64,000 nt of DNA from Paracoccaceae bacterium (lineage in GTDB: Bacteria; Pseudomonadota; Alphaproteobacteria; Rhodobacterales; Rhodobacteraceae), in NCBI GenBank assembly GCA_017510335.1, contig JAFWNM010000001.1, positions 52,176-116,175 on the forward strand, in the 5' to 3' direction. This document shows positions 46,733 through 56,368 of the stretch, one piece after another; positions within the stretch are counted from its first letter, which is position 1; each line of letters starts with the position of its first letter. A program made the translations under genes and the position numbers. Below the pieces are notes generated by a model that saw only the letters and a list, made by a program, of their open reading frames with translations, did not search any database and was not told the DNA's origin.

Positions 46733-47356
46733 ATGACCCAAAAAACCGCCCCCGATTATGACCACGAGCGCCTTGCAACCCTGCAAGGCGCGCATCGTAT
46801 TGTGGGCGTGGATGAAGTGGGGCGCGGGCCGCTTTGTGGGCCTGTGACAGCGGCGGCGGTCTGGCTGGACCCGGACGCACTGCCAGCGGGGCTGGCAGAT
46901 TCCAAACGCCTGAATGCGCCTGCGCGCGAACGGGTTTTTGCCGCCATCATGGCCAGCGCGGATGTTGGCATCGGCCACGCCACCCCCGCCGAGATTGACG
47001 CGATCAACATTTTGCAGGCCACCTATCTGGCGATGCAGCGCGCCATTGCCGCGTTGCGCATCCCGCCGGATTACTTGCTGATTGACGGCAACCGCCTGCC
47101 GCCCGCCTTGCCCTGTCGCGCACACGCAGTCGTCAAGGGCGACGCGCGGGTGTTGTCCATTGCAGCGGCATCCATCATCGCCAAGGTCACGCGCGATCGT
47201 ATCATGGCCGATCTGGCATTGCAGTATCCCGGTTATGGCTGGGACGTGAACGCCGGCTACCCGACAAAGCGTCACAAAAATGCCATAGCAGATTTGGGGG
47301 TCACCCCAGAGCATAGACGTTCATTCGCCCCCATACGCAAAATCTTGTGTCCATAG
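46733..47356 (+). CDS. rnhB: Ribonuclease HII
   Basis: The 207-residue protein has the active-site motifs GVDEVGRGPLCGPV (Asp, Glu), the LIDGN Asp, and the later SIAAASIIAKVTRDRIM helix containing the last catalytic Asp. It removes ribonucleotides misinserted into DNA and RNA of hybrids. The ATG at 46733 is preferred over a 12-residue extension. It precedes ccrM by 113 bases on the same strand. Confidence 0.96.
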   Translation: MTQKTAPDYDHERLATLQGAHRIVGVDEVGRGPLCGPVTAAAVWLDPDALPAGLADSKRLNAPARERVFAAIMASADVGIGHATPAEIDAINILQATYLAMQRAIAALRIPPDYLLIDGNRLPPALPCRAHAVVKGDARVLSIAAASIIAKVTRDRIMADLALQYPGYGWDVNAGYPTKRHKNAIADLGVTPEHRRSFAPIRKILCP

Positions 47357-47385
47357 CTTACATGAAGAAAGTTTTTCAAACACCT

Positions 47386-47423
47386 GATTCAGAAAGAAAT
47401 TGACGCCGAATCGCCTTTGACTC
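47386..47423. promoter_or_regulatory. Cluster of three GANTC sites upstream of ccrM
   Basis: GATTC (47386-47390), GAATC (47408-47412) and GACTC (47419-47423) fall within 38 bases, 47-84 bases before the ccrM start. CcrM methylates GANTC, and in Caulobacter GANTC sites in the ccrM leader tune its own transcription. Self-regulation by methylation is therefore a reasonable inference. Confidence 0.65.
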
Positions 47424-47430
47424 ATCTTAG

Positions 47431-48573
<1,143 letters not shown>

Positions 48574-48628
48574 TCCCAGATATCACAGTTACCGCCGGTG
48601 TCCTTGGTTCCCGCCGGGACACCCACTG

Positions 48629-48656
48629 ACCCCGCCTGCATTGGCGGGGTTTTTTT
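48629..48656 (+). terminator. Rho-independent terminator of ccrM
   Basis: ACCCCGCC pairs with GGCGGGGT over a TGCATT loop and is followed by seven T's. It is a strong intrinsic terminator 56 bases after the stop. Confidence 0.93.
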
Positions 48657-48774
48657 ATGTGCTGGACCCGCAGGACGCGCGGCCTATACTGTGCAAGCGA
48701 AGCGATACCGCGAAGCATTCTCACAAAAAAGCTGACAGGCTTTTGCGGTTCGAAAATGCAGTAAAACAAAAAGG

Positions 48775-48807
48775 TAAAGCGGTTCGGTGTTTCAACGAAA
48801 CGCTTTA
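48775..48807 (+). promoter_or_regulatory. Hairpin abutting the ribosome site of the gamma-glutamyltransferase gene
   Basis: TAAAGCG pairs with CGCTTTA, with a second TTCG/CGAA helix inside after one mismatch. The stem ends exactly where the AGGAGGGG ribosome site begins, 11 bases before the ATG. It could be a leader structure influencing translation or a promoter-region palindrome. Confidence 0.4.
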
Positions 48808-48817
48808 GGAGGGGCAG

Positions 48818-50392
48818 ATGCGCGATTTTCAATATCCCGGCCGGTCGGCCGTGTATGCGGCCAACGGCCTATGCGCCACGTCCCACCCGCTGGCCGCAAA
48901 AACAGCTGTCGATATTTTGCAGGCGGGTGGAAATGCCGCCGATGCCGCGATTGCGGCGGCCGTGCTGCTGGGCATATGCGAGCCGCAGATGACGGGGATC
49001 GGGGGCGATTGTTTTGTGCTGCTCAAGCCCGAGGGTGAGGATCGCATCGTCGCGCTCAACGGGTCAGGGCGCGCGCCTGCGGCACAAAATGCAGCCGACC
49101 TGCGCGCGCGCGGGCATGACACGGTGCCGCTGTTTGGCGTGGATGCTGTAACCCTGCCGGGTGCCGTCGACGCATTTTGCCGCCTGAACGCCGATTGGGG
49201 GCGCATGGCGCTGGCCGATATTCTGGCCCCCGCGATCCGTTATGCCGATGCGGGCGTGCCTGTCGCGCCGCGCACGGCATTCGACTGGGCGCGCGCGCAA
49301 AACCTGCAAGGGCGCGCGCGCGATCATTTCCTGACCGGCGGCCAACCCCTGCGCGCAGGCCAGATGTTTCGTGCCCCCGAACAAGCCCGCGCCTTGCGGT
49401 TGATTGCGCAACAGGGCCGCGCGGGTTTTTATGAAGGCGAGGTCGCCCAGGACATCATCGGCAGCCTGCGCGCATTTGGTGGCACCCACACGCTGGACGA
49501 TCTGGCGGCCACGCGCTGCGAATATTCGGACCCCATTTCGGGCATGTATCAGGGCGTCGAACTGGTCGAACATGCCCCCAACGGGCAGGGGGCTACGGCG
49601 AACCTTATCCTGAATATACTGTCACATTTCGACATTACGGGCCTTGACCCCCTGGGTGCCCCGCGCGCCCATCTGGAGGCCGAGGCCACGAAACTGGCCT
49701 ATGATGCGCGCAACCGCATCATTGCCGACCCTGACCATACATCAAGGCTGGCGCATATGCTGGCCCCTGAAACCGCCCGCGCCCTTGCCGCCCTGATCGC
49801 GCCTGACCGCATTATCGCTGACCCCGCCCCCCTGAGCGAAGCCATCCACCGCGACACTGTCTATCTCACCGTGGTGGACAGCAACCGCATGGCCGTGTCG
49901 CTGATCTATTCCATATTCCACCCCTTCGGGTCGGGGCTGGCCTCGGAAAAATTCGGCATCCTGTTCCAGAACCGCGGCGCGGGCTTCACGCTGCAGGCGG
50001 GCCACCCGAACGAATTGCAGGGCGGCAAACGGCCCATGCACACCATCATTCCCGGCATGTTGCGCGAAAACGGGCGGGTCACCCTGCCATTCGGGGTCAT
50101 GGGGGGCGCGTATCAACCTGTGGGCCATGCGCGGCTGGTCTCGAACCTGACCGATTTCGGGATGGAGTTGCAAAGCGCCATCGACGCGCCGCGCGCTTTT
50201 GCCGAAAACGGCACCCTGACACTGGAACGCCCCTATCCGGAAGCGACCTTGCGCGCACTCGCCGATATTGGCCACAATGTCAGCTATTCCGACAGCCCTA
50301 TCGGCGGGGCACAGGCCATCCACCTGAACAAAGACGGCATTCTGGTCGGCGCGTCCGATCCGCGCAAGGATGGCTGCGCATTCGGGTATTGA
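48818..50392 (+). CDS. ggt: Gamma-glutamyltransferase family protein
   Basis: The 524-residue Ntn-hydrolase-family precursor cleaves itself before the nucleophile Thr, here in HRDTVYLTVVD at about residue 348. The large-subunit half opens with ATSHPLAAKTAVDILQAGGNAADAAIA. The small subunit has the oxyanion-region segment PMHTIIPGM. There is no signal peptide, so it may be cytoplasmic, unlike E. coli Ggt, and could use a gamma-glutamyl compound other than glutathione. A strong AGGAGGGG site precedes the ATG. Confidence 0.92.
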   Translation: MRDFQYPGRSAVYAANGLCATSHPLAAKTAVDILQAGGNAADAAIAAAVLLGICEPQMTGIGGDCFVLLKPEGEDRIVALNGSGRAPAAQNAADLRARGHDTVPLFGVDAVTLPGAVDAFCRLNADWGRMALADILAPAIRYADAGVPVAPRTAFDWARAQNLQGRARDHFLTGGQPLRAGQMFRAPEQARALRLIAQQGRAGFYEGEVAQDIIGSLRAFGGTHTLDDLAATRCEYSDPISGMYQGVELVEHAPNGQGATANLILNILSHFDITGLDPLGAPRAHLEAEATKLAYDARNRIIADPDHTSRLAHMLAPETARALAALIAPDRIIADPAPLSEAIHRDTVYLTVVDSNRMAVSLIYSIFHPFGSGLASEKFGILFQNRGAGFTLQAGHPNELQGGKRPMHTIIPGMLRENGRVTLPFGVMGGAYQPVGHARLVSNLTDFGMELQSAIDAPRAFAENGTLTLERPYPEATLRALADIGHNVSYSDSPIGGAQAIHLNKDGILVGASDPRKDGCAFGY

Positions 50393-50483
50393 CGCGGCTT
50401 GCGTGGAACCAAAAACTCAAAACCTCGGCGTATATCTGAATTGAACCCCAAATTCATCTTGCCCCAAATACTCAAACACCGGA

Positions 50484-50508
50484 ACCCCCTGCCCAGCGGG
50501 CAGGGGGT
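50484..50508. terminator. Hairpin after gamma-glutamyltransferase gene
   Basis: An 11-bp stem (ACCCCCTGCCC and complement) closes on AGC, between convergent genes. No T run follows, so its terminator role is moderate. Confidence 0.55.
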
Positions 50509-50567
50509 GACATGCAAACTTGCGGCATAGCCGCGCAATCAGGTCAAGTCTGGCAATTCAAACCGGA

Positions 50568-50903
50568 TCAGCCGGCCAGTTGGTCCCAGCAGTCCAGCGC
50601 CTTGGCGGCATACATCACCGCAGGGCCGCCGCCCATCTGGATGCACATGCCCAGCACATCAGCAAGTTCTTCACGCGTGGCGCCTGCCTTGATCAGCGCT
50701 TCCACATGAAACGCAATGCACGGCTCGCAGCGCACGGCCACAGCAATGCCAAGCGCCACGAATTCCTTTTCCTTTACCCCCAGAACCCCGCTTGTCTTGG
50801 CCGCCTGTGACAATGCGCCAAACCCTTTCATCGTGTCGGGAATGGCCTTTGCCAGGTTGCGCGATGTGTCACGGGTCTGGGAAATGAAGGCGGCGTAATC
50901 CAT
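50568..50903 (-). CDS. Carboxymuconolactone decarboxylase (AhpD-like) family protein
   Basis: The 111-residue all-helical protein has the AhpD-type redox motif CEPC-x-x-FH at about residue 58-65 (RCEPCIAFHVEALIKAGATREEL). AhpD-like members act in peroxide reduction or as peroxidase partners. GAGG lies 6 bases upstream of the ATG at 50903, so this start is preferred over one four codons earlier. It lies just downstream of chrR on the same strand (91 bases), making a link to the oxidative-stress region possible. Confidence 0.88.
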   Translation of the reverse strand: MDYAAFISQTRDTSRNLAKAIPDTMKGFGALSQAAKTSGVLGVKEKEFVALGIAVAVRCEPCIAFHVEALIKAGATREELADVLGMCIQMGGGPAVMYAAKALDCWDQLAG

Positions 50904-50994
50904 GTGAAACCTCATATGTCAGGATGTGCATATGACGTGCCCTGCGCGCGTGCTGCCCGCGATGATCCAGATCAAGCCGCTTTGCGGTTCGGGG

Positions 50995-51672
50995 TTATAT
51001 CCTGAAAAACGGCTGCGCCAGACGCGGCAGCAGCGCGCGAAATTTCAGCGGGGCATCCGTGGCCGCCAGACAGATGCAATCTGCCCCCATTTCTGCAATC
51101 GGGGTATGTTCCATCTCCTCATCGGCGATTTCGATATCCCCGCGCGCGAAACGGTCGCTTTCATCGACAAAAGCCCCTTGCAGAACAAGTGTCAGCTCCA
51201 ACCCGCGATGGCCATGGTCGGGCACCGCTGTGCCTGCAGGAATATGCAGCAACCGCGCGCTGGCATGGCGAGAGGTTGGCAAGATGGCCTGCCGCACCCC
51301 GCCCCCGATGCTGCGCCATTGCACATGATCCAGCCCGCCGCCGGTATAGGCCAGCAAGGGACCGGGCAGCACAGTGTCACGCATAGCGCTGGGTGTATGG
51401 GGGGCTTGTCCGGCGGCGCTGTAACCGGGGCCGTCGGGCGCGGTCTTGGCCTTGATCTTGCGGAATGTGGCCGACAGTGCATCCGATGACATGGCGACAG
51501 GGGACACGCGTTGGTCCAGAACCGCCCCGCCCACGGCGTCAAACCCTTCCATACGGGCACGGCATTCGTCGCAAAGCGAGATATGTGTGGCAACAACAAG
51601 GTTGAACGCCTCTGGCAGGGTGCCAGCGCAATAGGCCATCAACAATTTGTCGCTTATGTGGTGCTTGATCAT
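50995..51672 (-). CDS. chrR: Zinc-dependent anti-sigma factor ChrR
   Basis: The 225-residue protein is organised as ChrR. The N-terminal zinc anti-sigma domain uses His5, His30, Cys34 and Cys37 (ATHISLCDECRAR), equivalent to His6, His31, Cys35, Cys38 of R. sphaeroides ChrR. A C-terminal cupin with PDHGHRGLELTL, metal ligands in the same spacing, senses singlet oxygen and organic peroxides. It holds RpoE inactive until the signal triggers its proteolysis. It lies 19 bases downstream of rpoE on the same strand. Confidence 0.96.
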   Translation of the reverse strand: MIKHHISDKLLMAYCAGTLPEAFNLVVATHISLCDECRARMEGFDAVGGAVLDQRVSPVAMSSDALSATFRKIKAKTAPDGPGYSAAGQAPHTPSAMRDTVLPGPLLAYTGGGLDHVQWRSIGGGVRQAILPTSRHASARLLHIPAGTAVPDHGHRGLELTLVLQGAFVDESDRFARGDIEIADEEMEHTPIAEMGADCICLAATDAPLKFRALLPRLAQPFFRI

Positions 51673-51691
51673 GGTCGTGCCGTTTCTTTTT

Positions 51692-52252
51692 TCAGTTCAT
51701 GGAATGGCGCAGCCGTTCCAGTGCCAATCTGATGCGGGATTTGATCGTGCCAAGGGGTAATCCGGTTTCATCGGCAATTTCATTATGCGTCAGGTCCCCG
51801 AAATAGGCGCTTTCGATCATCTTCCGTTGCTTTTCGGGCAAGGCGTTCATGGCCTGTGCCAGTTTTTCTGTTTCCTGTTGCAGCGCCAGCGCGTCCACCT
51901 GGTCGGGTTCCGCATCCGGCCCCCAAGGCAGGTCTTCGGGTTCCGGCCTGCGGTCACGCCGCAGCATGTCTATGCGCCGGTTGCGCGCGATGGTGTAAAT
52001 CCATGTTGCCGCGCTTGCACGGGCGGGGTCGAATTGGGCGGCCTTGTGCCAGACAGTTGCCATGACATCTTGTGCGCATTCCTCTGCGGTGGTCGGGTCA
52101 GCGCCCGATTTCATCAAAAACGCCTTCACACGGGGCGCAAAATGTTCAAACAGCTTGGTAAACGCCTGCGCGTCTTGTCCGTTGGCCACACGCATGACCA
52201 ACTCTGCCCAAACGGTTTTATCTGTGTTGTCCAATCCTACCTGTCCCGCCAT
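51692..52252 (-). CDS. rpoE: ECF sigma factor RpoE, singlet-oxygen response
   Basis: The sigma region 2 (HFAPRVKAFLMKSG...AEECAQDVMATVW), the RNRRIDMLRRDRRPEPEDL linker and region 4 (GDLTHNEIADETGLPLGTIKSRIRLALERLR) closely match R. sphaeroides RpoE. The frame is open to 52342, but the promoter -10 lies within 10 bases of that ATG, so translation must begin further in; ATG 52252 gives 186 residues. It directs transcription of the singlet-oxygen regulon, including its own operon. ChrR is its cognate anti-sigma. Confidence 0.95.
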   Translation of the reverse strand: MAGQVGLDNTDKTVWAELVMRVANGQDAQAFTKLFEHFAPRVKAFLMKSGADPTTAEECAQDVMATVWHKAAQFDPARASAATWIYTIARNRRIDMLRRDRRPEPEDLPWGPDAEPDQVDALALQQETEKLAQAMNALPEKQRKMIESAYFGDLTHNEIADETGLPLGTIKSRIRLALERLRHSMN

Positions 52253-52347
52253 CCTGCCCAACACCGCATCTGTCGCGCCACAAGGGTGGGGGGCGCGTCG
52301 CGGTCGTGGCGTGGTTGTATCGTCACAGGTCTGATCAAACATGTCGA

Positions 52348-52376
52348 GGTTACGGCTGCAAGGGGGAAGCGGATCA
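52348..52376 (-). promoter_or_regulatory. RpoE-type promoter of rpoE-chrR
   Basis: On the minus strand TGATCC (52376-52371) and TAACC (52352-52348) are separated by exactly 18 bases, matching the R. sphaeroides RpoE consensus TGATCC-N18/19-TAANA in the -35 and closely in the -10. Autoregulation is strongly suggested. Confidence 0.85.
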
Positions 52377-52411
52377 AAAAACCTGTAAGGAAGTAAGATG
52401 TTTTTTTGCAG

Positions 52412-52440
52412 TGATCTGGCATTGCACTCGTGACGTAAAA
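52412..52440 (+). promoter_or_regulatory. RpoE-type promoter of the divergent oxidoreductase operon
   Basis: On the plus strand TGATCT (52412-52417) and TAAAA (52436-52440) are separated by exactly 18 bases, a near-perfect RpoE promoter. It lies 35 bases before the start codon at 52475. The two RpoE promoters are back to back with 35 bases between their -35 boxes. Confidence 0.87.
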
Positions 52441-52474
52441 CCTGAAACGCAAATTTCTTCCGGAGCGCCCCTGT

Positions 52475-53773
52475 ATGCCATTCGAGATGTTAGACACACC
52501 TGCCCGCCGTATCGCCGTTATCGGGGGGGGGATCTCGGGACTTGCGGCGGCCTATCTGATGGCGCAGCGCCATCGCGTCACATTGTACGAAGCGGCACCA
52601 CGCCTTGGGGGGCATGCGCGCACAGTGCTTGCGGGCAAGCAGGGCCAACAGCCGGTGGATACCGGGTTCATCGTGTTCAATTACACGAATTACCCCAATA
52701 TGACCGCGATGTTCGAGCGGCTGAATGTCCCTGTCGCCCCCTCAAACATGAGTTTCGGGGTCTCGTTTGATGCAGGGCGCTTTGAATACAGCCTGTCGGG
52801 CATTGACGAGGTGTTCGCCACCCGCCGCAACATCGCTGATCCGCGCTATTGGCGCATGGTGCGCGATATCTTGCATTTCAACAAACACGCGCCACGCGTC
52901 GCGCTGGTGGACCCGGGGCTAAGTATCGGGGGGCTGCTGGCGCGGCTTGGCACGGGTGACTGGTTCCGTGACAGGTATCTTTTGCCCTTCTCCGGCGCGA
53001 TCTGGTCCACCCCCACGCGCAAGATACTGGACTTTCCCGCCCAGGCCATGATGTCGTTTTTCAGCAATCACGCATTGCTGGGCTATGACGGGCAGCACCA
53101 ATGGTATACCGTCAACGGTGGGTCAATCGAATATGTCCGCAGATTAAGCGACCATCTGGAACGGGTGGGCGTGCGCTTGCGCCCTGCAACCCCTGTGCAA
53201 TCAGTCACCCGCGGCCCGCTTGGCGTGCAGCTGAAGGCGCAGGGCCTGGACCCCGAGGAGTTTGACGAAGTGATCTTCGCGACCCATTCCGACGTAACCC
53301 TGCGGCTGTTGTCGGACCCGTCCCCGCAGGAATCCGCGGCCCTTGGCGCAGTGCGCTACCAGACCAATGACGCGATCCTGCATTGCGACCCCGATGTAAT
53401 GCCAAAGCGGCGCAAATGCTGGTCCAGTTGGGTCTATACCGAACGCGGCCCTGCAGACCGCGACCGCATTTCGTTAAGCTACTGGATGAATTCCCTACAA
53501 CCCATCCCCCAGGATGACCCGATGTTCGTGACCCTGAACGCGAACCACCCTGTCCGCGAGGAATGCATTTACGACACTTACAGCTTTGATCATCCTGTCT
53601 ATGACGCAGGCGCACTTCAGGCACAGGCTGATATTCGCGCATTCAACGGCACGAACCGGACATGGTTTTGCGGCGCGTGGATGCGCAACGGGTTTCATGA
53701 AGATGGCTTTGCCAGCGCGGTCGATGTGGTGCGCGCGATGAACCGCAGCGCCCAGCAAGTGGCCGCGCAATGA
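52475..53773 (+). CDS. FAD-dependent oxidoreductase, amine-oxidase-like (RSP_1091/UfaD-like)
   Basis: The 432-residue flavoprotein has the dinucleotide motif IAVIGGGISGLAAAYLMA near residues 14-31 and the LGGHARTV follow-up, with the C-terminal FAD segment NRTWFCGAWMRNGFHEDGFASA. It matches the type of gene found in the same place in R. sphaeroides (RSP_1091), reported to take part in furan fatty acid formation as the desaturase UfaD, as far as I recall. It opens a five-gene operon under an RpoE promoter. Identification with UfaD is by context and fold, not certain. Confidence 0.88.
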   Translation: MPFEMLDTPARRIAVIGGGISGLAAAYLMAQRHRVTLYEAAPRLGGHARTVLAGKQGQQPVDTGFIVFNYTNYPNMTAMFERLNVPVAPSNMSFGVSFDAGRFEYSLSGIDEVFATRRNIADPRYWRMVRDILHFNKHAPRVALVDPGLSIGGLLARLGTGDWFRDRYLLPFSGAIWSTPTRKILDFPAQAMMSFFSNHALLGYDGQHQWYTVNGGSIEYVRRLSDHLERVGVRLRPATPVQSVTRGPLGVQLKAQGLDPEEFDEVIFATHSDVTLRLLSDPSPQESAALGAVRYQTNDAILHCDPDVMPKRRKCWSSWVYTERGPADRDRISLSYWMNSLQPIPQDDPMFVTLNANHPVREECIYDTYSFDHPVYDAGALQAQADIRAFNGTNRTWFCGAWMRNGFHEDGFASAVDVVRAMNRSAQQVAAQ

Positions 53774-54543
53774 CCGGAATTGACCATATCGCGGGGCGCA
53801 CCTTTCACGGGCGGCGCGGGGCGGTGGAAAACCGGTTCACCTATGGCGTGGATTATGTGCTGTTTGACGCGGAAAAACCGCTGCGCCTGCCGCGCCTTCT
53901 GGTGCGCAACCGCGCTGGTTTGGTGTCGCTGCGCGACCGCGACCATGGCGGTGCGCCGGGGCAGGGGGCGGGCGCGGCATGGGTGCGCCGCGTTCTGGCC
54001 GCGCAGGGGCTGGAGGGCGTGACAGCGGGTGCGGTCATGCTGCTGACGCAGCCGCGCATTCTGGGCCATCTGTTCAATCCCGTAAGTTTCTGGCTGTGCC
54101 ATGACAGCGCAGGCGGCTTGCGCGCCGTTATTGCCGAGGTGAACAACACCTATGGCGACCGACATTCCTATCTATGCGTGAAACCCGACCAATCGGTGAT
54201 CACCGCCCAGGATGAACTGGGCGCGCAGAAAATCTTTCATGTCTCGCCGTTCCAGCCAGTGGCGGGGCAATATGCCTTCAGGTTCGACATAGCGCCTGAC
54301 AAGGTTAATATCCGTATCTCCTATACCCAGAATGACGAAGCGCATGGCGGCGGGCTGGTGGCCACGCTTGTGGGGCCGCGCACCGCGTTGACAAGCCGCC
54401 GCTTGCTGGGTGCGATGGTGCGCAGGCCCTTCGGGTCGCGCAGGGTTCTGGCGCTGATCCATTGGCAGGCCGTGCGGCTGTGGTGGCGCGGTGCGCCCTT
54501 CCGTTCGCGCCCTGAACCCCCCAGCCAAGAGGTCAGCCAATGA
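53770..54543 (+). CDS. DUF1365-family protein
   Basis: The 257-residue protein has the family-typical opening (GRTFHGRRGAVENRFTYGVDYVLFD) and the later VMLLTQPRILGHLFNPVSFWLC and EVNNTYGDRHSYL segments. The function is unknown; members are regularly encoded between an amine-oxidase-like flavoprotein and a cyclopropane-fatty-acid-synthase-like methyltransferase, suggesting lipid modification. No such methyltransferase is present in this operon. It overlaps both neighbours by 4 bases (ATGA). Confidence 0.9.
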   Translation: MTGIDHIAGRTFHGRRGAVENRFTYGVDYVLFDAEKPLRLPRLLVRNRAGLVSLRDRDHGGAPGQGAGAAWVRRVLAAQGLEGVTAGAVMLLTQPRILGHLFNPVSFWLCHDSAGGLRAVIAEVNNTYGDRHSYLCVKPDQSVITAQDELGAQKIFHVSPFQPVAGQYAFRFDIAPDKVNIRISYTQNDEAHGGGLVATLVGPRTALTSRRLLGAMVRRPFGSRRVLALIHWQAVRLWWRGAPFRSRPEPPSQEVSQ

Positions 54544-55805
54544 CCACCGCAACCGCCACGACGCCCATCGCGCCGCCTGCCTTGTGGGGCTATGCGGTGT
54601 TCGGCGGGTTGCTGGCCATGGCGGGGCTGCCAATCTATATTCACGCGCCGAAATTCTATGTCGATGAATACGCTGTGTCGCTGGCGGCACTGGGAACAGT
54701 GCTGTTTGTGCTGCGGGGCCTGGATTTTGTGCAGGACCCCGCCCTTGGCTGGCTGGCCGCGCGGTTGCGTCATGTGCGTGCGCAAGCGGTGGGCGTGGCG
54801 GGCGGGCTGATGGCGCTTGCCATGCTGGCGCTATTTGCCATTCCGCCGCTATTTGCCCCGCTTTTGTGGTTTGCGCTGGCGCTGACGGTGTTGTTTTCGG
54901 CCTATTCCTTCCTGACGATCTGTTTTTATGCCACAGGCACGACACGGGGCACACAGTTGGGGGCAGGCGGACATGTGCGCCTTGCGGGCTGGCGCGAAAC
55001 AGGTGCGTTGCTGGGCGTGTGTCTGGCAGCCGCAGCGCCTGTTGCCCTTGCGGGGGGGCTGGCGCAGCCCTTCACGGGGTTCGCAGTGGGCTTTGCCATA
55101 GTGGCGGGGCTGGCGCTTTGGGCCATGCGGGCCGAATGGGGGCGGCTGGCCCCCGACCGTCACGATGATGCGCCCGCGTTGCCCCTGCGCCAGATTGTGG
55201 CCGATGCGACGGCGCGGCGGTTGTTGCTGATTGCGCTGGTCAATGCATTGCCAGTGGCCATCACATCCACGCTGTTTCTGTTTTACGCCGAATCCGTCCT
55301 GCAGGCGGACGGGTGGGAAGGTGCGTTGTTGATCGTGCTGTTTTTGTCGGCGGCAGCGTCCGCACCGCTTTGGGCGCATGTGGCGCGGCGTGTGGGGGCA
55401 AAACCGGCGCTGATGGCAGGCATGGGGCTGGCCGCGCTTAGTTTTCTGTTCGTGCTGACGCTTGGTCCGGGGGATATTGCGCTGTTTGCCGTCATTTGTG
55501 TGGTGTCCGGCGCGGGCATTGGCGCGGATCTGACATTGCTGCCGGCCATATTTTCCCGACGCATGGCCGAATTGTCGCCTGATGCGTCGCAAGGCTTCGG
55601 GCTGTGGGCTTTTGTCACCAAGGCCACGCTGGCGCTGGCGGCGTTGATTGTGTTCCCCACGCTGGAACTGGCCGGGTTTGCCGCCGGTCCTGTGATTGCT
55701 GACAGCGCCATGATGGCGCTTGTCGTGCTCTATGCCGCGCTACCTTCGGCATTGAAACTTCTGGCGGTGGTGCTTCTGGCCCGCACGCCCCTGACGGAGA
55801 GCTGA
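54540..55805 (+). CDS. MFS/GPH-type membrane transporter
   Basis: The 421-residue protein has about 12 membrane helices and a MelB/GPH-like N-terminal segment (AVSLAALGTVLFVLRGLDFVQDPALGWLAARLRH). The substrate is unknown. Its place in an RpoE-controlled lipid-related operon suggests a lipid or small hydrophobic molecule, which is inference. It overlaps the DUF1365 stop (ATGA). The following DUF3833 gene starts 2 bases after its stop. Confidence 0.85.
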   Translation: MTTATATTPIAPPALWGYAVFGGLLAMAGLPIYIHAPKFYVDEYAVSLAALGTVLFVLRGLDFVQDPALGWLAARLRHVRAQAVGVAGGLMALAMLALFAIPPLFAPLLWFALALTVLFSAYSFLTICFYATGTTRGTQLGAGGHVRLAGWRETGALLGVCLAAAAPVALAGGLAQPFTGFAVGFAIVAGLALWAMRAEWGRLAPDRHDDAPALPLRQIVADATARRLLLIALVNALPVAITSTLFLFYAESVLQADGWEGALLIVLFLSAAASAPLWAHVARRVGAKPALMAGMGLAALSFLFVLTLGPGDIALFAVICVVSGAGIGADLTLLPAIFSRRMAELSPDASQGFGLWAFVTKATLALAALIVFPTLELAGFAAGPVIADSAMMALVVLYAALPSALKLLAVVLLARTPLTES

Positions 55806-55807
55806 CC

Positions 55808-56368
55808 ATGACCACCTTGCTAAGTGTGATAACAGGCATGGCCCTGATGCTGGCGCTCATTGCGCTTATGTCGCGTGTGATGGGGTTTGGCGCGCAAAAG
55901 CCGTCGGATTATGCGACGCTGGAACCACGCATGGACATTCGCCACCACCTGTCTGGCCCCCTGCGTTGCGAAGGCGTGATTTATGGCCCGTTGGGGCGCG
56001 TCACATCGCGCTTCACGGCCAATATGGAAGGGCGCTGGGACGGTAACCGTGGTGTGCTGTCGGAACATTTCACCTATGACAGCGGCACCAGGCAGGACCG
56101 CGAATGGCGCCTGACGCTTGGCAATGACGGCGCGATCAAGGCCGAAGCCGATGATCTGACCGGCACTGGTCAGGGCCAGCAGGACGGCGCGGCCGTGTGC
56201 CTGACCTACACCATCCGCTTGCCTGACAGTGCGGGGGGGCATGCGCTTCAGGTGACTGACTGGATGTATCTGGTCGATGACAAGACCATCATAAACCGCA
56301 GCCAGTTTCGCAAATTCGGCTTCAAGGTGGCCGAACTGGTTGCCACAATGCGCAAGCTTGACGCATGA
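55808..56368 (+). CDS. DUF3833 membrane-anchored protein
   Basis: The 186-residue protein has one N-terminal hydrophobic helix (about 5-27) and a beta-rich domain of about 150 residues typical of DUF3833, with FTYDSGTRQDREWRLTLG. Such proteins have a lipocalin-like appearance and are usually anchored at the inner membrane facing the periplasm. The function is unknown. It overlaps the SDR gene by 4 bases and belongs to the RpoE-driven operon. Confidence 0.85.
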   Translation: MTTLLSVITGMALMLALIALMSRVMGFGAQKPSDYATLEPRMDIRHHLSGPLRCEGVIYGPLGRVTSRFTANMEGRWDGNRGVLSEHFTYDSGTRQDREWRLTLGNDGAIKAEADDLTGTGQGQQDGAAVCLTYTIRLPDSAGGHALQVTDWMYLVDDKTIINRSQFRKFGFKVAELVATMRKLDA

